The position numbers and the translations under genes were made by a program. Positions 45,801 to 57,017 of a stretch of DNA of 60,000 bases are shown piece by piece. Below the pieces are notes generated by a model. That model was not told the origin of the DNA. It made no database searches and worked only from the letters and a program-made list of their open reading frames with translations. Position 1 is the stretch's first letter. Every line of letters begins with the position of its first letter. Origin of the DNA: Membranipora membranacea (lineage: Eukaryota; Bryozoa; Gymnolaemata; Cheilostomatida; Membraniporidae); assembly GCA_914767715.1 (NCBI GenBank), contig OU612067.1, positions 27,876,162 to 27,936,161 of the forward strand. The letters are read 5' to 3'.

Positions 45801-48800
45801 GTTAATGATTAACACTTGTGTTATCCTGATTTATAGTGCCGTTCTCTTGTTTATTCCTGAGTCTTTCACTAACACTACATTGTCATGGTAGATTTCAAGT
45901 CAGATTTTCGGTCACATTACTTGATCAGGGTTTTGCTTTTATATAGCTATTATTATTATTATTATAATGTTTTTATTGAGGTTTTCATATGCATAAGTAT
46001 GTCATAAACAAAGGAAAATAACAACTTTTTGACCTCATAAACAAAACAAAAAAGAAAGAAAAATATTTATAGATATGGACAGAAATGATAATCAGTTGGG
46101 AGAAAATTTTTTACAGTATGTGATTGATTGATATATATTATTACGATTTACTAAATGAAATGAATTGGTTTAAAAATCTTGTTTTACCATATTTAGTCCT
46201 ATATTTTGGTTTAATTATTCTACGTCCTGATCATCAAGAGCTATCATCAAGAGCTGATCATACGTCGCTATCATCAAGAGCAATCAAAAATCTGCCTTTT
46301 GTGACAACGTTTTATAAAAGCGAAAATCTGACGGCAAAATCTGCATTGTAAATGTATCTTGAGGCCCACAAGAAGAAAAGACAATGCATAGTTCATCAAT
46401 ATAACTCACTCCTGATAGCAAGCGAAAGGAACCCAAACATTTTAAGTGATCAATATAGCCAGAATATTTCTAAGTATAGAGTTTGGCCCTAGTTATTAAG
46501 ATTGCGATCAGCATTGTGCAAGTTTGAATGCGGAAATAGCTGTGACGGTGCCCAGATTGCTGTCTCTACTTCACGAATTCCCAAACTTATCGCACACCAA
46601 CACAGTGTGTGCTTCCTCTGTTACCACAAAACTCACACTTTTGCCTCTTTTATAATTTACCATCTAGGAACATTTAGGTTTGAGGTGGATGGCGCTGCTA
46701 ATTCTGACCAATCAGCTGATGAATCCAGTGACCTTTTAAATCCGACCAATACTGCTAATTTAGCGCAGCAAACACCTGGTGAAAACGGTTAGTTCTGCTG
46801 CTGATGTCTTCCCATTGACCTCAGCGACATGGCCTTTTCTTTGTGCTGCGTACTTGCTTGTGGAAATTTATTTCGGAAAATTGATTTCCATCATTCAAGC
46901 GTGACTGCAACTCCAATATCTTCCTACTAATATACACCTGACCAATCAAGCCAGTCTGAATAAGGATCATTTTCAACCTATTAATCACTCCTCACCAACT
47001 TTAGTTATAGTGCGTTGTTTTGTTTGGTTATTGTTTGTTTCTAGCATTTTATTTCTAACACAGGTCTTGCGTTGATATTGGGTACAAAATCTTTTAGTGA
47101 TTCTTCGTGTTTTTATTTTTTGTTCCCAGCCGATGCCGCCATGGAACTTGAGGCTATGAACGCTGAGGTGACGGAAAATCAACCTGAGCCCCCGCCTTAT
47201 AATGAAGCCATGTCGCGATTAGATGCTGGAATCTCTAGACAGGTGGAGACTACATTTGGCCCTGAAGTTATCACAGGTCCTGTAAGAGACGAACCTCCAC
47301 CCAATTACACGGACATCGGTGAGCTGTTGAATTACATTATGAGTTGACTTGTCTTGTATGTGACTTGACTGGCGAATAAAATTTATTTAATTTATCAATT
47401 TTATTTGCCATTCAAGTCACACACACATCAAGATTTAATATATTATAATAATCCTTAGCCAATGTGTTGCGTGTAGGCACATGACAACTGCTAACACTAA
47501 AGAGAAAGAAACTTCATTGAGGCTGACATTTTAGGAATGAGAGGATAATCAAAACAGCCTAAATAGAATAGAAGGCTAGCCTAGTGATCACAGTCCATAA
47601 AAATGAAAATTAAACCTGAGAAGACAACTGAATCGCACTCACACGATTCAATATAAAATAATGCGATTGGAAGTGAGACTGCACCCCTTTTGCATGAGTT
47701 ATATGTTGGACTTTGAGCCCCTTCTATGATGATCAAATATCCAAGTTTTCATAGTCAAATGAGTCAATGAATTGGGCATCTCCATTTACAAAAGGGAGGA
47801 GATGCTTCAGTGTTGAGAATGAAATGTCATTAAACTTAGTGATACCACCACAATCCAGCAGAGAATCATTCAATCCGGTCACACCTCTATGTACTAGGCA
47901 TAAACATCTCAATGTACGTGCGCGGCCAGTTTCAAACTGCAAATCACAAAGCCGTAGTACTAGGAATTGAAAGGTAAAATGGATCACACTAAAAGGAAAC
48001 CTGCCAATACAAACACCCTCTTTTGTCTTATAGATGGACGACCACCATCAGAGCAGACTGATGCACAATCTTCAGATAGCGATGCGGACATCGAGTCTCG
48101 ACATAGCAGGGCTGAAGTAGAAGCAGAAACAGCAGAACCAGAAACAGCAGAACCAAACGGGTTTCCTGCAAGAATCTGGTATTTATCTGACAGTCTCTAT
48201 ATAAACTCTTAATTTCTAAAATAGTAACCTTGTGCGGACCGTTAAGACAGATGCTGATCCTCCCCTCACCTCTTAACCATGAGAACGATTATTTTTGAGA
48301 GAGATTAGGTGAATAGCATCATGATTGTTTGCCTAACATAAACTTTAAAGCTCAGAGTTAGACGTATCTCATTTGATTTAACCTCCGTCCTTTCAACTGA
48401 TGCTCGTGATGGAGAACTTGCCTTTGAATCCCCACATAGTTCACTGAACCAGTGACATACCCTATGTTTTCTCAGGTGTACTGAAAAGTAGGAGAAACTT
48501 GAACTGATGATTTCTACCACACAAACAAATTCTGTCGGTCTGGTTATCTGAAGGTGCCTTTTTGTATTACCAATATGATATGATCAATAACATATCTGCT
48601 ATATTGTGTCCTCACTGTATACCACAATACTGTGTTTACAGGGCAAGACTCGCATCAACATTCTCGCTGAGTACTAAGGCAAAGTATGTCATTGTGATAA
48701 CCTGTGTTATAGTGAGCCTACTTGTGCTGTTTGCAATATTATTCCCTTTCCAGTTCAGCTATGTTCAATATTACCAGGTAAGTCGTCAACAGGATCACAA

Positions 48801-51777
48801 CTTTCAATTTGTTTGAGTCTTATCATGATAATGTTTCACTTTTATGTTTTTGTTAGAGTTAGCTATATGTAATTGTTAAACTATATATAAACTGGGTATC
48901 TCTGCACCATTTACTGATAGACCGGTTTGTCCCGGTTAGTTCCGTGAATCTAATTCACCCAAACCCTGGGGAGTAGAAACACAAATTACTCATCTTTTAT
49001 CACCTTCTAGCCCCTCCCTCCTGGAGGTCTTAAGTTTATGGTTCACGATTAAAAATCTTGAGAGGCCACCAAACATTTCAATTGGCAATAAACCATCAAA
49101 ATATCAACTTTTTGGTGGTTTATTGCCAATTGTGTTTATACTGCAACTGTTGTGGTGACATGTGACTGTAATGGTAGGGGTGAACTGAGGTTCAATGAGG
49201 AATAAAGCCACTTCTTCGGCTGGTCATTGCAGGGTTTATGTACATGATCATTGTAATTTTTTATATGATTCTAGATCTCTCAAAAATGATTTAGGCTAAA
49301 GAATTTGTGAAGTTAAATTATTGGGTTTTCAGTGCTCCTCCATGAATAGTCATGATGGTGTGATCATGATACTATTTTTTGCCAAAACATAAGCAGATAT
49401 TGAGAAGATCACTCAAATTTGTTACTTGTCAGATGTTGATCAAATGGATCAAGTCATTAACCAGTTGGCACTTGAGAATTTAAACTGCATCTCTGGTGCC
49501 GTAACCATCATACTGGATGTGTATTTTGAGTAAAAATTATTTATACAATCTTGATAAATGTTGGTCTGTCACCTTAAGGTTATGAATTTGAATTTATGAA
49601 ATTCTGAATTACAGTTTGCATTGGTCCGAACAAAGTCTACTGGGCGTGTATCCACTGATCGTGTCTATGAACATGGATGTTACGTTCTCGGAGCGGATAA
49701 AGAGTTTGTGTACCTGAACACGATGATGCACATGGAGGAGTTTAATAATCTCGGAATGTTCACTAGAGATAACGTTGATCTGTCAGTAGATGCTCAAGTT
49801 TACTACCTCCTCAAGTAAGAGATTATACTAGAGATATAAAATCTTGCCCATATAGGGGTCGGGATGCAAGCCAAATGACAGGGACTTTGTCCATATATTC
49901 TGTGACTGTGTATTTCTCAGTAGGGTTGGGCATTGCTTGTATCATTTCCCAGCTGGACCATGCTGAAGGACATGCTCTGGTGTTTTGGTTTCTGTCCTGG
50001 CTCCGGTTTGATTGGCTGTTTTTTTTTTATAACTAAGATCAAGTCTAATCCAGTTTGCCTCCATCAAGAGTTGCTTCCTCTCAAGCCTCTAGCAGCAGCT
50101 TTTCCCCGAATAGTAGGACCCCAAATGCAGGGAAATCCCATCCAATCGATCTAGACAATACCAACTCCATTTTGTGAACCACAGCACTGATGAATAATTT
50201 CAGTTTCCTATCCATCCTACAGATATGAAAGTATTGGACATCTGTGGCGTGACTATGCAGGTAACATGAATTAGTGATACAGAGTGTGTCTAAGACTACC
50301 ATAAGAAGCTGTGCTTACAGAGTGTCTCAGGATGAATATCTCAACGATAGGGAAGCTGTACAGGACCTGATACACAACGCTCTCAGAGACAAACTAGGTA
50401 TGTGACACAACGCTCTCATAGACAAACTAGGTATGTGACATGGCGCTCTTATAGACGAACTAGGTGTGTGACACAGCGCTCTTATAGAGACCACGATAGA
50501 AAATCTAGTAACGCTGTTCATCTCATAAACTAGAAAAACTATGATGACGTTATCATCCTATATAAAAGCTCTCAGTATGTGGCAAACTATTCGATTGAAA
50601 ATACTTTGTAAGATAGCTGATCATCTCCGATGTCGTTTCTCATGTGTTAACCTTTGTGCTCATTGTTTTAGCAGCTGATTTTGGTGTCGAGGTTCCTATT
50701 TTTACTATCTCAGATTATATCTACCTGAGCGTGTGCTGGAGAAGAAACTTAAGCTATTAATTATAAGGACAGATATAGAGAAGGAGTTAGCCTATCAACA
50801 GCAGAGAGAGGTGGAGTTAGGAACAGAGCTAATCACAACTCCCATACTTTACTCGGGTAAGTTTGTAAATTCACATTGTGGATTAGCACATTAAAGCAAG
50901 AGATAGTCTTCGATCTTTATCTGGAAGGGCTAAATTCAAGTTTTAACAATTTTATCACCTGGTTTGGTAAACTAAACTGATTTAACTGATGATACCGCAT
51001 TACTATCAATGGACAACAGTCAATTCTGCAGTAACATTACACCCACGGTCAGATAAAAACGCTGATAATTAAACTTCCACTTTTTGTCATCACCTTTATC
51101 ACCGTCAAAGCGATTGGCGGCTGTCATGAAGGAAGGATGGTTGTGTTTTTATCTCTGTCACGGACAGTGAAAACAAAACGATGTGTATAACTATATGTTA
51201 CAATATCATCATCAGTGAAACTAAAAGTATTTTGCTTCTCTCAAGGAGCCCTTGTGGCAGCTTTTCGTGTCAACCTGCTTACTTTGTGCTTAGCTGAGAT
51301 TTAAATTCCACTATATCTGTTATGTAACATTGAAACACGACCCGAACCAACTGTAACATCATAGCTAAATAATGTTCAAATGGAGATAAACTTGCTATGT
51401 TTTCCTTATTAAGGTAGCCATGGTACCAAGTTTTATCTTGGAGTCAAGCGCGCTAAGATAATTTAATGTTACACACTGCATACAGTCGATGCCTTGCTAA
51501 TAATTGACCTTCTTTGTTCAATTTCTCAGCGCGTGAAGCAGTAAATAATGGAACAGTTAAAGCTGCAGCTATTAGACTGGTAGCCAAAACAGAGAAGCAG
51601 GGGCATGTGGAGACAACACACATCGACGCTTTCAGCTCCATGATGGACATGCTTAGTATAACTAACATAAACCATTCACTCTCATTCTATTACCTAGCCA
51701 CACTTAATACTATGGATAACTTTGCCGGTGCCGTCCAATGGTCTAAACTCGGCTTATTTACCCCTAAAAGCGCTTGA
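42864..51777 (+). CDS. PPxY-rich single-pass membrane protein with SPFH/Band 7 domain
   Basis: Twelve predicted exons: 42844-42915 (candidate ATG at 42864), 43930-43986, 44957-45241, 46668-46787, 47130-47318, 48034-48178, 48642-48777, 49615-49814, 50223-50260, 50323-50397, 50672-50856 and 51530-51777. All junction phases agree apart from one base in exon 50672-50856. The product is about 576 residues. The N-terminal ~275 residues are acidic and Pro-rich with four PPxY motifs (SPPPAYPG, HPPAYGQ, EPPPYNE, PPPNYTD), classic ligands of WW domains such as those of NEDD4-type ubiquitin ligases. A helix follows (YVIVITCVIVSLLVLFAILF), then an SPFH/prohibitin-like domain (TGRVSTDRVYEHGCYVLG, NVDLSVDAQVYYLL, LYLPERVLEKKLKL) and a helical tail. 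SPFH proteins scaffold membrane microdomains. The upstream start is uncertain, and a further 5' exon is possible. Confidence 0.82.
47358..47422. repeat. Intronic hairpin in SPFH gene
   Basis: GTGACTTGACTGGCGAATAA pairs with TTATTTGCCATTCAAGTCAC around a short AT loop. It begins about 40 bp after the donor at 47319. Confidence 0.85.
49079..49132. repeat. Intronic hairpin in SPFH gene
   Basis: CAATTGGCAATAAACCATCA pairs with TGGTGGTTTATTGCCAATTG around a loop of about 8 nt; the arms are nearly perfect. Confidence 0.85.
50374..50482 (+). repeat. Triplicated exon end plus 5' splice site, 33-bp period
   Basis: GCTCTC-AGAC-AACTAG followed by GTATGTGACA repeats at 33-bp spacing, with donors at 50398, 50431 and 50464 (the third is GTGTGT). 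Use of the second or third donor would read through an in-frame TGA, so only the first keeps the SPFH frame open. Confidence 0.85.
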
Positions 51778-53679
51778 GGTGCGATATATGATAATCATCT
51801 TCATTTATTATTTTTTTGTATTTTCACGAGTATTTAATATGAGAAAATATATTGCCAGGTTATCCTACATATCCTGTTATGTTAGGATGTGGCGAGATGT
51901 ATAACTCTTTTATAGCTCCGTGACACTTAAAGGTGGAATGCGAGAGATTAATATCAAACATTATTTATAATGTATGTGTTTACTTTGGTAAGGTAGAAGT
52001 AAAATCTGTTGAAAGGTAGAGAGCATCGATATATGCTTCCAGTCCGAATTTTATCTCCCTCAATTTTTTTCAATTCTGTGATATTATATAATATGATATG
52101 TTATTGTATGAATAATAATCTTATATTAACATTTTAACAAAGCATCTATCAAGTAATATGGTTAGTTTACTGTTAACAGTCAGTAGTAATTAGATTAACT
52201 AATGCGACCAAGGGATGTGCCGATTGGGGGCAAGTTGACTGCGCCTATCTCTTGTCGACACACATACTGGTTCCTAAAAGATTTTTGGTGCATTCTATAT
52301 GGTTATCTTCCTGGCAGTTTGGTCACGTTGCGTAACCTGTGGACTGGATTAATACAGGTGCTTAGACGTTTATGGAGTCGCTATCAGTAGTGATTAAAAT
52401 ATTGTCCTACGTGAGGTTAGTGAAGGAGGAACTATCACTTATCAGCTCCCACAAAACTCATGTTTCTGTGCTTGAATTTTAAACATGAGTGGGCTGAGGG
52501 CATTTTCTCTACCCCTTATCAGAATGTTTTAAGCTCTTAAGTCATATGAGTGATCACCCATAGTCATACGAGTGATCATCCTATATCGATGGTGGTGATA
52601 AGGGCTGGCTTCTAGGACCTGTCCAACAAAGATGTGAGACCTTGAGATTGATTGTCAGACCTTAGTCCTCTTAGCATGCACTTTGATAAAGTTACTGCTT
52701 CAAGTGAAAAAATTTTGACTGAGCTTCAGGAAGTCAAGCTTAGGTGTAGCACAGTATGAAATCTTCGAGCAAAGGGGAGTTTCACAACCATTTTCTTAGC
52801 TCGCATAGTCTCCTCCTTTACAATGTTCTCTGGTTTTCTTATTTGTCCCTGTGCAGGCTGGTAGTATTTTGTCGCACACTAAAAAATAATATGCTATCTG
52901 CTAAAATTGTGATATTTGGTTATTGCAAAGGTATTCCTACCAACAAGACATAAAATACAAAGAACAAAAGGAGTATGGAAGTTGTACATTTCGTTGGAGT
53001 GCTGTGGCCTTCAGCTTGCAAGTGTTGAAAATCCTGGATTTGAATTCCACTGCAGTCTTCTGCCCAGCCGGCAAGGTTCAGCCAGCAACCTTTCTGTAGA
53101 GGTTGCCAATGGGCAGCTTATTGTTAGCCAATATCCTCTGACATCGCCTGTCTTTGATAGGTATGCCAGAGGGAGCCAGATTCCCCATTTCCCAGCAACA
53201 GATATAGATTTTATACTCTATTTTCTTGCCATTGGCGGTTGCAGAAATAACTTTTCTGGACTGACAACACATAGCCAACACTCAAATATTAATGTATTTA
53301 CCATATATTAGTATGGCTCCAGCATGAGAACAGTTTACTTCCCATTATTTTCGACAGGGCTCTCAACCACTCAGGTTTAGCCCGAGTTACTCAGATTTTT
53401 GGGTTCAACTCAGGCTACTCAGGGGATTTTAGAATGTAAGCTAAAAACTCAGATTTTGCTCGTTGGCAGAGATGAATAATATATAAACAATGCTAAATGT
53501 TGCCTTACAATAATTTATGCCAGTGTTAGATTCCAGTATTCCAGTATTCCAGTATTAGATTCTAGTTGTGATAAGCTATGTAAATAATTCTGCACTGCCT
53601 ATACTAATAATGCCTCTCACTGCACTCAATGTAATAATACTCTCACTGCACTGCCTATTCAAGTCATAGACTGGGAAAC
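51778..53679. other. No gene recognised
   Basis: ORF 52202-52390 (MRPRDVPIGGKLTAPIS) and ORF 52916-53311 have no recognisable family and lack splice context. A weak tRNA-like stretch (GGATTTGAATTCC near 53036) is noted elsewhere. CCAGTATT micro-repeats occur near 53530. Confidence 0.5.
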
Positions 53680-55610
53680 AAATCGCATCAAAGCACAAAC
53701 GCCATACAAACATCTCCATCAACAATTTTTGGATATCCTAGCTGAGAAAGATCTCACACAAACTATATGTGAACCCACACATGTGCATGGTGACACACTG
53801 GATCTGCTATGCATTAGTGATCCATCGTCTGTGCTAGAGACTCAAGTTATTATCCCGGGTCTAAGCGACCATTTCGTAGTCACCGCGGAAATATGTACAA
53901 AAATGACTGTGCAATCCAAATTACCGCTTTGCTCTAAAACCAAAGAAATAAGGCTCTTTAGGGAGGCTGATGTAGAAAAGTTTGAACAACTCATGGGAGA
54001 CGTAGATACACGTCTTTCTGACATGTACGATGTTGAAAATATGTGGTCATTATTTGAATCAACCTTTAGAAAGGCTATCGAGGTCTCAGTACCTACAAAA
54101 ACTGTGAATGTTCGATCGCCTGACCGACCCCCGTGGTTCAACAAGCGCACCAAAAAACTGGTAGAAACACAAAGGGCAACATAATAGAGCAAATATAAGT
54201 CCTCCTGTGATCCTTTCTTCCTGGCTAAACATATGAAAGAACGCCGAGACCACTCGAAAATATTCAGGAAACTTAAGAGAAAGCATATCACAAACAAGGT
54301 GTGTAAACCATTGATCAACGGAAACAGTAAACCGTTCTACAAATACCTGCGAAATAAGAAAAAGGAGCAACATCCCATTACAAAGCTCAGACAACAGGAC
54401 GGTAGCCTCACTGCAGATAATTCTAAGTGCCCCGGCAGACTAAACTTGTATTTCCAGCAACAATTCTGTCAAGATGAAAACCTTGATGGTCTCACACCCA
54501 TGCCAGCTCACCTAGCATGCATTGACATCCATGAAGGGGGTATCAAAACACTGATTGCAAACCTCAAAAACAACAAATGGAAGCTGGCTATTGTTAGCCC
54601 GATACACAAGAAGGGATCAAAAGAGGAGGCATGCAACTACCGCCCTATCTCACTGACAAGTATACCATGTAAAATGATGGAGCATTATTGTCCTGCATTT
54701 ATTATCTAAATGAGACTTCAGACAAATTAACTACACAACTGTCAGTATGGCTTCCGTAAAGGGCTGTCTTGTGAAACGCAGTTATTTGCCACATACCATG
54801 AACTTGCGAAAGCTGCCGAGCAATCCACTACAGTGAATGCAGTCATACTAGACTTTCAGAAGGCATTCGATAAGGTCCCACATAAACTACTGATGGACAG
54901 GATTAGAAAGATCCAAATATTGATCCTTATATTGCCAACTGGGTCCAGGACTTTCTGTCTGATAGATTCCAAAAGGTTGCTGTTAGAGGTGCAGAGTCGG
55001 ATGTCTTACCTGTGACCTCAGGAGAACCTCAGGATTCGGTCCTTGGGCCTACCTTATTTCTGCTCTATATAAATGACTTGCCTGACTCAGTCTCCTGCAA
55101 CGTAAGCCTTTACGCCGACGACACACTGATATATGCTAAAATCCAAACCCGAGCTGATGAGATTTGCTTTCAAAACAACATTGACTCACTTGTGAGTTGG
55201 TCAACCAAGAACAAAATGCCTTTCAACAGAACGAAATGTGAGGTGATTGTGTTCAATCAAGGTGCTACACCGCTCCCTCAGTTCGCTATATCTGAACACT
55301 TATTACAATGTGTTGATACCACTAAGTACCTTGGAGTCGTGCTACAATCAGATCTGGAGTTTAAGAAACATATATGTGACATTATGGGAAACGCAAACAA
55401 GACTCTAGGTTGTATAAAATACACGCTACATGGAGCTCCTGAGAAGGCAAAATTACTTGCGTACACGAGCTTATGCCACCCTAAGCTTGAATATGCAGAT
55501 GTACTCTGGGACCCGTCTGACAATGCCTCTATAGAGGATCTTGAACTAGTGCAAAACAAAGCATAAAAAATATCAAAGGCAGACGTGGCGTCACAGAGGC
55601 CAGTTAGGTG
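53680..55610 (+). pseudogene. Non-LTR retrotransposon (jockey/CR1-like LINE), broken ORF2
   Basis: The endonuclease tail (PTHVHGDTLDLLCI, then SDHFVV, 53729-54184) is followed by a linker and the reverse transcriptase. The RT shows AIVSPIHKKG and NYRPISLTSIPCK (54590-54670), QYGFRKGLSCETQL, LDFQKAFDKVPHKLL (54850), SVLGPTLFLLYINDLP (55030) and the catalytic LYADDTLIY (55108-55134). The C-terminal region reaches WDPSDNASIEDLELVQNKA. The enzyme would nick target DNA and copy its own RNA there. Lesions: stops near 54182 and 54707, frame changes near 54230 and 54930-55010, a deletion between KNNK and WKLA removing part of RT, and PQD where PQG is usual. The 3' end is truncated and no poly(A) tail was seen. 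Confidence 0.88.
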
Positions 55611-55805
55611 CAGTGTCTGTGTTATGTTGTTTTGGGATTGATAAACCTCCATTTAGCACTCGGAGGTAGACGGTAGTCCACATCTAACTATGGAATGTGT
55701 GGCTCATCAACTTGGCGCCTTTATTCTACATCCATCATTCTATAACAGGAAGTTGTGTGGGCGGATGCGCATAACTTACTTAGGTCTAGCTAGGTCTAAC
55801 ATTAT

Positions 55806-56497
55806 CACAGAGTAAGGATATACAGAGCGGGCACTTCAATGATAGTTATAGTGCCTGCGGTTTTTGATTCACTGGGGGAAAATTGTGCACAGCTGGATGC
55901 CAAAAACTCATTATCTCTATATGTTATAATGGCATTTTTCTTGCAGACATCCCTACCTTTGATGGGCCATAATTCATTCTGTATTAATCCTAAAGACTGA
56001 TTTCCAACTTTGTTGGAATGTCCGAGCTTCAAGCTATACACCATATTATTGTCATTTTTTGCTAGGATTCATAGGCTAAGAGTAATCCAGGTTTTTGAAA
56101 TGAGTTTTGTCATATAGATTTACATGTGACAATTGATAGACGGCTGGTCATCAAAATTAGGAAATGTCCGCGCATTGACCTAAGCCCTATGTAAATCTAT
56201 ATGATAAAACTCATTTTAAAAACCTGGATTACTCATAGCCTATGTATCCTAGCAAAAAATGACAACTATATGGTGTATAGCTTGAAGATTGGAAATTTCA
56301 GAAAAGTTAGAATTCAGTCTTTAGGATAAATACTGAATGAATTATGACCTATCAAAGGTGGCTATGTCTGCATGACAAAACTCCACTGTAAATTGGCAGG
56401 TGGCCAGATTGATGAATTTCCCCCAGTGGATAAAAACTGCAGGCACTATAACGATCATTGAAGTGTCCGCTCTGTATATCCTTACTCTGTGACATTA
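55806..56497. mobile_element. 0.7-kb inverted-repeat element with CACAGAGTAAGGATAT ends
   Basis: The left end is CACAGAGTAAGGATATACAG and the right end is its complement, with ACATTAT flanking on both sides as a probable target-site duplication (7 bp). The arms of about 330 bp are diverged but alignable throughout and meet near 56150. Minus-strand ORF 56044-55805 lies within an arm and is not conserved as a protein. Non-autonomous DNA transposon by structure. Confidence 0.85.
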
Positions 56498-56611
56498 TCC
56501 TACTATTAATGGTTACCTTTAACTTGATATGTGATAAAATATTAATATCATATAATATGCTATGCAATGCCAATACTCCTTTTCATTTAACGCATTCAAG
56601 ATTTTACCTTA

Positions 56612-57017
56612 GTGCTAAATTTTGCATTCATTTCAAATCATGAATACCAATCTGTAGCAATCAAATGGGCGAAACTCATCGAGAACAATCGCGCTGATAC
56701 CCCATCTAAGTCTCTTTTGTCGAGGCGGCACGGAATTGAATTTCTTGTAGCCGATGACTTTTTATCAGAAGCGAAAGCCCCAAGTTTGTATTACCAGGAA
56801 ATACATAAGCTTGTATTTCATATTGTAGATGGTAGGCGTCGACGATCGCGGTCACCTAAACCTAAAAGTTCTGAAGCGCCTCCTACTGACACAGCCGATT
56901 CGACTGCAGAATATAAGGAAAAGAAGGAATCGTTTTGGCAAAAGAAATGAGACAGAGCCTGTGATGAGTTCTAGACAGATATATCTAGCTAGAAAAGCAG
57001 CCAAACAGGGAACATGA
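56612..57017 (+). CDS. Unrecognised exon(s) ending in an Arg/Ser- and Lys-rich tail
   Basis: An acceptor-like CAATCTGTAG (about 56659) precedes an open frame with IKWAKLIENNRADTPSKSL, FLVADDFLSEAKAPS and LYYQEIHKLVFHIV. A second acceptor-like ATATTGTAG at 56829 precedes DGRRRRSRSPKPKSSEAPPT and KEKKESFWQKK, with a stop at 56950. If the region were spliced at the GTAGGC after 56830, or read in the second frame, a different tail (SSRQIYLARKAAKQGT, stop near 57017) would result. The protein-like composition and splice-like borders suggest the last exons of a gene whose 5' part is upstream, with the LINE and the inverted-repeat element in its introns. I do not recognise the family. Confidence 0.4.

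Noticed and set aside
52990-53060. tRNA-derived SINE head (TGGCCTTCAGCTTG, then GGATTTGAATTCC)
   Set aside because: The B-box match is poor and no stems pair convincingly; not enough to call.
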